A stretch of 46,110 nucleotides of DNA from Streptomyces sp. LUP47B (lineage in GTDB: Bacteria; Actinomycetota; Actinomycetes; Streptomycetales; Streptomycetaceae). A program made the position numbers and the translations under genes. Below the pieces are notes generated by a model. It searched no databases and had not been told where the DNA came from. It saw only the letters and a program-made list of their open reading frames with translations. Positions 41,052-46,110 of the stretch are shown here, piece by piece (the first letter of the stretch is position 1; every line of letters begins with the position of its first letter). The stretch is from NCBI RefSeq assembly GCF_001746295.1, contig NZ_MJAH01000024.1, positions 1-46,110 of the forward strand, read 5' to 3'.

Positions 41052-41420
41052 GTGCAACTCGAAGCGCACGCCCCGTCCGTACCGCCTTCCGAAACGATCC
41101 CCCCGCCCGGCCTCACGGAGGACTCCACCTTGATCCCGCTCACCGCGCTCACCGCGCTCGACGACGCCATCGAGAACCTCGGCGTACCCGTCCCCTGCCG
41201 TTCCTACGACCCGGAGGTCTTCTTCGCCGAGTCGCCGGCCGACGTCGAGTACGCCAAGTCCCTCTGCCGCACCTGCCCGCTGATGGAGGCCTGCCTCGCC
41301 GGCGCCAAGGAGCGGCGTGAGCCCTGGGGCGTCTGGGGTGGCGAGCTGTTCGTCCAGGGTGTCGTCGTCGCCCGGAAGCGGCCGCGTGGTCGCCCGCGCA
41401 AGAACCCGGTCACGGCATGA
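41052..41420 (+). CDS. wblC: WhiB-family transcription factor WblC (WhiB7 orthologue)
   Basis: A 122-residue Fe-S transcription factor controlling intrinsic resistance to ribosome-targeting antibiotics. The four cluster ligands are C49, C72, C75 and C81 (CRTC then C), followed by GVWGG at 93-97, which contacts the principal sigma factor, and the AT-hook RGRPRK at 112-117, which separates WhiB7/WblC from other Wbl proteins. The first 40 residues are a variable Pro/Thr-rich arm. The start is GTG 41052 with GAGGAAG upstream. It is controlled by an AT-rich promoter, an upstream ORF and an attenuator. Its stop overlaps the start of the next small gene (ATGA), so the two are translated together. 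Confidence 0.95.
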   Translation: MQLEAHAPSVPPSETIPPPGLTEDSTLIPLTALTALDDAIENLGVPVPCRSYDPEVFFAESPADVEYAKSLCRTCPLMEACLAGAKERREPWGVWGGELFVQGVVVARKRPRGRPRKNPVTA

Positions 41421-41740
41421 ACATCACAGGAACGATCGACCGCCCCCTCACGAACGACCCCACGAAGCAGGCCCCGATGAAGCCGTCCACCAGCGAGCCC
41501 ACAGGCTCCGCGATCCCAGACTTCACCACCACCGACGCGTCCGACACGCGTCAGAACAGGACCCGAGAGATGCAACTCATCCCAGAAGCCCTGGCTCGTG
41601 CGCATATGCACGACCGCCTGCATGAGGCCGAGCAGGAACGCCGGGCGATCCGCCTGGCGACCGCCCGCCGGATGCAGCGCCGGGCCGAGCGCGCCTCCCT
41701 GCGTGCTCGCCGTGCGCTCGCCATCGCCGTCATGCAGTAG
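41417..41740 (+). CDS. Small basic protein translationally coupled to wblC, function unknown
   Basis: A 107-residue protein. The first 50 residues are hydrophilic, Thr/Asp/Pro-rich and probably disordered. Residues 52-107 (beginning MQLIPEALARAHMHDRLH) form a highly charged helix with many Arg and Ala residues and could bind nucleic acid or the ribosome. I recognise no family. The ATG overlaps the wblC stop (ATGA), which favours this start; ATG 41570, at the beginning of the helical part with GAGAG just before it, is an alternative. Co-expression with wblC suggests a role in the response to translation inhibitors, but that is inference only. Confidence 0.68.
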   Translation: MNITGTIDRPLTNDPTKQAPMKPSTSEPTGSAIPDFTTTDASDTRQNRTREMQLIPEALARAHMHDRLHEAEQERRAIRLATARRMQRRAERASLRARRALAIAVMQ

Positions 41741-41764
41741 ATCCGAACCACACCTGAAGCGGTG

Positions 41765-41802
41765 GCCTCCCGAACCGAGCAGAACTGAGCTCACCGGGAG
41801 GC
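41765..41802 (+). terminator. Stem-loop after the wblC operon
   Basis: An 8-bp stem GCCTCCCG (41765-41772) with CGGGAGGC (41795-41802) beginning 24 bp after the stop of the coupled small gene, with a 22-base loop. Confidence 0.5.
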
Positions 41803-41812
41803 GGAAGCTCTC

Positions 41813-41856
41813 CCCCGCGGGGGCCGGTCCGTCCGAACGGACCGGCCCCCGCGGGG
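41813..41856. terminator. 20-bp bidirectional terminator between convergent units
   Basis: A perfect 20-bp stem (41813-41832 with 41837-41856) with loop CCGA, the strongest hairpin seen in the window. It separates the wblC unit from the convergent AarF-like gene ending at 41894. Confidence 0.88.
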
Positions 41857-41893
41857 CGTTGTGCGTCGGGCGCCTTCACCTGACGAAGACCGT

Positions 41894-43264
41894 TCACGCC
41901 TCCGCCGCGGAACCCTCCTCGTCCAGGTCCTCCTCCGGCACGAACCCCGGAAGCCATTCCTCCAGTTCCTCGCGCAGCCGGACGGTCGCGCCCAGCTGGC
42001 ACAGGACGCCGATGGTGCTCAGGGTGACCCGGTGTATCAGGAGGTATGCCGGAGGGAGGTTGAGCTGCTTGCCCAGTTGGTGGGCGGGGGAGCGGGGATC
42101 CGCGATCCGGGCGGCCTGGCTGCGCATCCAGCCGCGGGTGAAGGTGAACTCGTCGACCTCGGCCGGTTCGATGATCGGCAGGAGGTAGTCGAGGACCGCG
42201 TCGGGGTCCAGCTCTATCGACTCCTTGACGAAGCCCTCCACGCGGAGGAGGTCGTAGACCGCTTCCGCCTCGCCGTCCAGCGTCATGCGCAGACAGGTGC
42301 CGATGGTGTCCGGCAGACCGCCCGGGAGCCGGTCGACCGTGCCGAAGTCCAGGACGCCCAGGCGCCAGTCATCCTTGCCGTTCGGACCGCCGGGCAGGAG
42401 CCGGAAGTTGCCCGGGTGCGGGTCGGCGTGCAGCAGGCCGGTGCGGGCGGGGCCGGAGAAGAGAAAACGGGCCAAAAGCTGTCCGGCGCGGTCGCGCTGC
42501 TCCTGGGTGCCGTCGGAGATCACCTCCGACAGAGGCACACCGTCGATCCACTCCGTGATCAGGACCTGGTCACTCTGGTGGACCACGGCCGGGACCACGA
42601 CATCCGGATCGTCCGCGAACTCCTCCGCATGGGCCTGCTGGGCCTGTGCCTCCAGGCCGTAGTCGAGCTCCTCAGAGACCCGGTCGCGCAGCTCGGCGAT
42701 GAGCGGCTTGATGTCGATCCCGGGGACGAGAGGCCCCAGCAGACGGGCGAAGCGGCCCAGTTGGGTCAGATCGGACAGCAGGGCCTCGCCGGCCCCCGGG
42801 TACTGGACCTTGACCGCCACCTCGCGCCCGTCGTGCCACACGGCCCGGTGCACCTGGCCGATGGACGCCGCCGCGGAGGGCTTGTCGTCGAACTCGGCGA
42901 ACAGCTCCCGCCAGTCTTCGCCCAGCCGCTCCTCGAGCACGGTGTGCACGGTGCGGGTCGGCATCGGGGGCGCCGCCTCCTGCAGCTTCGTCAGGGCCGC
43001 GCGGTAGGGGCCGGCAACCTCCTCGGGGAGCGCCGACTCGAAGACGGACAGGGCCTGGCCGAACTTCATGGCCCCGCCCTTGAGCTCCCCGAGCACCTTG
43101 AACAACTGGTCGGCGGTGCGCTGCTGCAGCTCGCGGCCGACGATCTCCGCGGACTCGCCCACGATCCGCTTGCCGAGTCCCCAGGTGGCCCGCCCGGCGA
43201 AGCCGAGCGGGAGCGCGGCGAGCTTGGCGGTCCGGGTGACCGCCTTCCGGGGAAGATCAGACAT
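41894..43264 (-). CDS. AarF/ABC1/UbiB family atypical kinase
   Basis: A 456-residue member of the UbiB/ADCK atypical kinase family. The family-specific KxGQ motif is K67-F68-G69-Q70, followed by AAASIGQVHRA (the A-rich loop that replaces the P-loop), VAVKVQYPG with the ATP-binding Lys, the catalytic HADPHPGN and metal-binding DFGTVDR. All key residues are kept. No membrane helix is obvious. In organisms making ubiquinone this family supports its synthesis; Streptomyces uses menaquinone, so the role is unsettled and may concern lipid or quinone handling. The ATG overlaps the stop of the upstream ThiF-like gene by eight bases, so translation is coupled. Confidence 0.9.
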   Translation of the reverse strand: MSDLPRKAVTRTAKLAALPLGFAGRATWGLGKRIVGESAEIVGRELQQRTADQLFKVLGELKGGAMKFGQALSVFESALPEEVAGPYRAALTKLQEAAPPMPTRTVHTVLEERLGEDWRELFAEFDDKPSAAASIGQVHRAVWHDGREVAVKVQYPGAGEALLSDLTQLGRFARLLGPLVPGIDIKPLIAELRDRVSEELDYGLEAQAQQAHAEEFADDPDVVVPAVVHQSDQVLITEWIDGVPLSEVISDGTQEQRDRAGQLLARFLFSGPARTGLLHADPHPGNFRLLPGGPNGKDDWRLGVLDFGTVDRLPGGLPDTIGTCLRMTLDGEAEAVYDLLRVEGFVKESIELDPDAVLDYLLPIIEPAEVDEFTFTRGWMRSQAARIADPRSPAHQLGKQLNLPPAYLLIHRVTLSTIGVLCQLGATVRLREELEEWLPGFVPEEDLDEEGSAAEA

Positions 43265-44504
43265 GCGCCCTCCAGGTCCCAGCAGGCCGTGGCGTGGTTG
43301 CCTCGCGGCACAACTCCTCCGACGACCCTTGCTCCGTCATTGTCTCGTGCGCAGCCTCCTCCTTGGAGGTGTGTTCTCCCTTACCTTTCTCCGCGGCCCC
43401 GCACGGACATGCGGGATGCGGCCAGACCGGCCGCGCGTGCCAGCTCAGACCGGGCAGCGAGACCTCCCAGCGGGCGCCCGCGCTCGACGGGAGGCGGCCG
43501 TCCAGGAAAGCGAGCGCGTGTGCGGCCGCGAGGCCGGCGACCGTAGTGGCCAGTGCCAGGTCACAGGGCCGCGCCGACTGCTGTCTGCTGCCCGAACGCC
43601 ACTGGGCGACCAGCCGGGGCCAGGCCCGGTCGCGGTCGGTCCGCGTCTCGTGCAGACAGCCTGCGCAACCCGTCCCGCCCGGCAGGACGAGGGGGCCGAC
43701 CACTCCCGTCGCCTCGGCCACACCGGCGAACAGATGAGGTGTGCCGGACCGGACGAAGGGCTCGCCGGTGGCCGGGGCGGGCGCGTGCACGTCGACGTCG
43801 TCCCGCGGGGCCAGGATCACCAGGGTGAACCCGGGGTCGTCCGTCCCGGCCGAGGACCGGGAGCCACCACGGGGCGGCCGCCCCGGAGCCGCCGCGGACA
43901 CCGCCCGGCGTGCGGCCGTGTCCCTGCGGTCGCCGACGGAGCAGGCGGGCAGCCCGCCCGGGGCCACGTCCCACGGCTCGACCCGCCCGCTGTCCCGCAC
44001 GTCGACCTCCCCGACACCGGCGCCCGAGAGCAGTGCGGCCAGCACCGCGCCCACCCGGCCGGCCCCCCTGACCTGCACGCGCAGTGAACGACGTGCGGCC
44101 AGGAGCCTCATCGCGTCACCCGGCTCCGACGTGGTCAGCGAGAGGGACGCCAGGTCGGGTGCCAGCCGGTCGAGGATCTCCTTCTTCCCTCGCAGCCTGT
44201 CCGCGTCCGGCCCGCCGCCCCTCGCGTCGTCGACGAGCCCGGCCCGCGCGAGCCGCCCCACCAGCGTGTCGACATGGCCCTCGGGCAGATCCATACGGTG
44301 TCCCTCCTCCCGGAGCAGCGCGAGACCGCGCGTGCCGTTGAGCAGGTCGAGGAAGCTGCCCGTCGCCGTGTCCATCGGACCCAGCGTCATCGCGTGCGCC
44401 GGGGTCATCCCGAACTGCACGGTGTTGAGATCGCGCCAGCCGCGCCGGAGCGCGGGCTTCAGCTGCGGAACCATTGTTTGCTCGAGCGGAACCACTGCTT
44501 GCAT
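43257..44504 (-). CDS. ThiF/E1-like protein with zinc cysteine pairs (TOMM cyclodehydratase-like)
   Basis: A 415-residue protein with an N-terminal helical, winged-type part (LKPALRRGWRDLNTVQFG) and a Rossmann-like ThiF/E1 domain (RVQVRGAGRVGAVLAALLSG, then VDVRDSGRVEPWDVAPGG). CAGC and CPCG supply two Cys pairs as in the structural zinc site of E1 enzymes. The ATP-binding Arg and Asp residues are only partly recognisable, so it may not adenylate. The layout resembles the peptide-binding/ThiF-like partner of YcaO in TOMM (thiazole/oxazole peptide) systems, but no YcaO or precursor is in the window. The start is ATG 44504; ATG 44474 is an alternative. It is directly coupled to the AarF-like kinase. 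Confidence 0.72.
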   Translation of the reverse strand: MQAVVPLEQTMVPQLKPALRRGWRDLNTVQFGMTPAHAMTLGPMDTATGSFLDLLNGTRGLALLREEGHRMDLPEGHVDTLVGRLARAGLVDDARGGGPDADRLRGKKEILDRLAPDLASLSLTTSEPGDAMRLLAARRSLRVQVRGAGRVGAVLAALLSGAGVGEVDVRDSGRVEPWDVAPGGLPACSVGDRRDTAARRAVSAAAPGRPPRGGSRSSAGTDDPGFTLVILAPRDDVDVHAPAPATGEPFVRSGTPHLFAGVAEATGVVGPLVLPGGTGCAGCLHETRTDRDRAWPRLVAQWRSGSRQQSARPCDLALATTVAGLAAAHALAFLDGRLPSSAGARWEVSLPGLSWHARPVWPHPACPCGAAEKGKGEHTSKEEAAHETMTEQGSSEELCREATTPRPAGTWRAHV

Positions 44505-44623
44505 GACAGGCCCCCGTAGCCCTCGTGGATCGTCCCCGTCCGTCGCCGGAGCCCCGACGACGGTCGGTCGCGGCTCGGGCGGCGGTGCCAGCATGCCCGG
44601 ACCCGGCCGGCACGTGCCGAAAG

Positions 44624-44632
44624 TTGTCCACA
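44624..44632 (+). other. Consensus DnaA box (TTGTCCACA)
   Basis: An exact match to the preferred Streptomyces DnaA box in the 231-bp divergent gap between the ThiF-like gene and the metallopeptidase gene. It is isolated. Nothing else was recognised in this gap apart from a GTAACGT element ahead of the metallopeptidase start. Confidence 0.45.
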
Positions 44633-44735
44633 GGTGAGGGCCATTCGTCGTACAAATCAGACGCATGGCGGGCGATCGGAACCGAACCGTCCCGGAGTCG
44701 GGACTTCACCCGTGTGCAGCGGGTAACGTCAGGGC

Positions 44736-45332
44736 GTGCCCGCCGACCCACTGCACAGCGCCGGAAAGCCACAGCGCAGTACGACGAGCCAGCCGACGAG
44801 CGGCTCGGGGGCGAGCGCGATCGAGGTACGCAGGAGCAGCCGTCGCCGCCGGACGGTCTCCGCGTACCGCGAGGGCGATCGCACCGTCGTGCTCATCCCT
44901 GCCCGGATGTCCGAGGCCGAGGAGCAGCGCTGGGTGAGCGTCATGCTCGACAAGCTGGCCGCGCAGGAGAGCAAACGGGTCCTCGGCGATACCGAGCTCT
45001 CCGAGCGCGCCCGGCGGCTCTCGGCCCAGTACTTTGACGGCCGGGCACGGCCCGCCTCGGTCCGCTGGGTCACCAACCAGAACACCCGCTGGGGCTCGTG
45101 CACCCCGTCCGAGGGCAGCATCCGGCTCTCGCACCGGCTCCAGGGCATGCCGGAGTACGTCGTCGACTACGTCCTGCTCCATGAGCTCGCGCATCTGCTG
45201 GTGCCCGGCCACGGGCCCCGTTTCTGGCGGTTGCTGGAGGCCTATCCGCGCACCGAACGGGCCAAGGGCTATCTCGAAGGCGTGGTCGCCGCGGACCGGT
45301 TGCCGCATCTTCCGGACGCCCGCGGAGAGTGA
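44736..45332 (+). CDS. YgjP-like (DUF45/M48-type) metallopeptidase domain protein
   Basis: A 198-residue cytoplasmic protein with the zinc motif HELAH at 149-153 and the third ligand H159 in VPGHGPRFW, preceded by the typical NTRWGSCTPSEGSIRLS block. This is the signature of YgjP/DUF45 metallopeptidase-like proteins. The first 35 residues are Ser/Thr/Arg-rich and probably disordered. No signal peptide. The GTG start at 44736 has TAACGT (44724-44729) six bases upstream and no Shine-Dalgarno sequence, so a leaderless mRNA is likely. Family members are found next to restriction systems in some bacteria, but not here. Substrates are unknown. Confidence 0.88.
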   Translation: MPADPLHSAGKPQRSTTSQPTSGSGASAIEVRRSSRRRRTVSAYREGDRTVVLIPARMSEAEEQRWVSVMLDKLAAQESKRVLGDTELSERARRLSAQYFDGRARPASVRWVTNQNTRWGSCTPSEGSIRLSHRLQGMPEYVVDYVLLHELAHLLVPGHGPRFWRLLEAYPRTERAKGYLEGVVAADRLPHLPDARGE

Positions 45333-45447
45333 CCGCCGACCCGAACGGGTCTTTGTACCGGATCTGTACCAACCTGCATCGGTGTCCGAGTTTGCCGTTA
45401 GCCTGTCGCGACGCACTTGTATTCGGGATGGGGGACGGTCGTTACGC

Positions 45448-46110
45448 ATGGCCAGGGAATTCCAACGCGGCCACAAGGCCAAGATCAGTGACCTGACCGC
45501 GGGCACGGATCTGTACGTAGGCGTGCAGATCTCCGGCCCCGGGCTGACCTTCGACATCAGCTGCTTCGGCCTCGACGCCGACGAACGGCTCTCGGACGAC
45601 CGGTACTTCATCTTCTTCAACCAGCCGAAGTCCCCCGAGGACTCCATCCAGCTGCTGGGAGCGCAGTCGGGCGACACGGAGTCGTTCCGGGTCACGCTCG
45701 ACCAGATTCCGTCGCAGATCCAGAAGCTGTCGTTCACGGCGACGATCGACGGTGCCGGCCAGATGTCGCAGATCGCCCCGGGCTACCTCCGAATCGTTGC
45801 CGGTGGCGAGGAAGTGGCCCGGTACTCCTTCGACGGCAGCGAGTTCTCCACCGAGCGTGCCGTCATGGTGGGCGACCTGTATTTGAAGGACGTCTGGCGG
45901 TTCGCCGCGGTCGGCCAGGGCTTCGACGGCGGCCTCGACGCGCTGCTGAAGAACTTCGGCGGCGAGGTCGCCGAGGAGGAGCCCGAGGCCGCGCCCCAGC
46001 AGCCCGCCGTCCCCGCCCAGTCCCAGGCGCCGGCCTTCGCCCCGCCCCCGCAGGCCGCCGCGCCGGCACCTTCGTTCGGCGCGCCGCCGGCCCCCGCTCA
46101 GGCGGCGCCC
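45448..46110 (+). CDS. TerD family protein (3' end outside window)
   Basis: At least 221 residues with no stop before the window edge. The N-terminal 180 residues are a TerD domain, a calcium-binding beta-sandwich associated with tellurite and general stress resistance: GTDLYVGVQISG, FDISCFGLDADERLSDDRYFIFFNQP, and a second acidic loop around VGDLYLKDVWRF. These acidic loops match the calcium-binding sites of the family. A Pro/Ala/Gln-rich tail begins at about residue 185 and continues beyond the edge; such tails are common in Streptomyces TerD paralogues. The start is ATG 45448 with GGGGGA upstream. TAGCCT at 45399-45404 is a possible -10. Its operon partners lie outside. Confidence 0.92.
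   Translation, partial: MAREFQRGHKAKISDLTAGTDLYVGVQISGPGLTFDISCFGLDADERLSDDRYFIFFNQPKSPEDSIQLLGAQSGDTESFRVTLDQIPSQIQKLSFTATIDGAGQMSQIAPGYLRIVAGGEEVARYSFDGSEFSTERAVMVGDLYLKDVWRFAAVGQGFDGGLDALLKNFGGEVAEEEPEAAPQQPAVPAQSQAPAFAPPPQAAAPAPSFGAPPAPAQAAP

Noticed and set aside
43257..44504. A thiazole/oxazole-modified peptide (TOMM) biosynthetic cluster.
   Set aside because: Only an E1/ThiF-like protein is present. No YcaO, dehydrogenase or precursor peptide was seen within the window.
44505..44735. A replication origin or parS-type site suggested by a DnaA box.
   Set aside because: Only one box occurs in the gap and no box cluster, dnaA or dnaN gene is nearby.
45351..45372. Direct repeat TGTACC-N4-TGTACC upstream of the terD gene as an operator.
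   Set aside because: Two six-base copies are too little to distinguish from chance, and no regulator with such a site is evident here.

Overview
This is a 46.1 kb piece of a high-GC actinobacterial chromosome, almost certainly Streptomyces. The evidence is the strong G/C bias at third codon positions, frequent GTG starts, actinobacteria-specific proteins (WhiB-like WblC, AdnAB, UvrD2, mycoredoxin, DUF3107, DUF3152) and sigma-R type promoters. From memory the gene order resembles the chromosomal core region of S. coelicolor around SCO5160-SCO5200; I could not align it. I see no rRNA, tRNA, insertion sequence, phage gene or CRISPR array.

Layout. 1-4732: a DEAD-box RNA helicase (cut by the left edge, apparently starting at CTG), a ferritin-like protein, a small membrane protein, a DUF3107 protein, a TetR regulator and a small acidic protein. 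4923-8107: an alpha/beta hydrolase and a membrane-anchored DUF3152 protein with two in-frame repeat arrays. 8128-13737: an oligopeptide-type ABC importer operon (lipoprotein, two permeases, fused double ATPase) preceded by a leaderless 31-codon peptide ending ...C-x5-C-R, a probable cysteine-sensing leader. 13928-19015: a tightly coupled four-gene glycan cluster (PelF-like GT4, polytopic membrane protein, NAD-dependent epimerase, Spherulin-4 family protein) that looks like a reduced Pel-type polysaccharide locus. 19079-20257: moeZ behind a sigma-R promoter. 20311-26335 (minus strand): two tandem lipoprotein peptidases and a pseudokinase-flippase fusion. 26522-40384: a genome maintenance stretch with an alkyltransferase-like protein, AdnA and AdnB, then an M20 peptidase, NudC, a methyltransferase, a mycoredoxin with its own sigma-R promoter, and UvrD2. 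40399-41740: wblC (whiB7) with an AT-rich element beside its -35, a 107-codon upstream ORF and an attenuator whose alternative helices can be drawn base by base. 41894-46110: a coupled ThiF-like/AarF-kinase pair, a YgjP-like metallopeptidase and a TerD protein running off the right edge.

Functionally, several genes belong to stress and sulfur physiology: moeZ and mycoredoxin under sigma-R (thiol stress), the cysteine leader (sulfur supply), wblC (translation-inhibitor stress), and the helicases and ATL protein (DNA damage). The most rewarding sites for follow-up are the wblC attenuator, the leaderless cysteine leader peptide, the two exact GGAAT-N18-GTT promoters and the Pel-like cluster. Another theme is in-frame expansion of short tandem repeats (DUF3152 protein, AdnA, the acidic protein, and the stop codon of the TetR gene).
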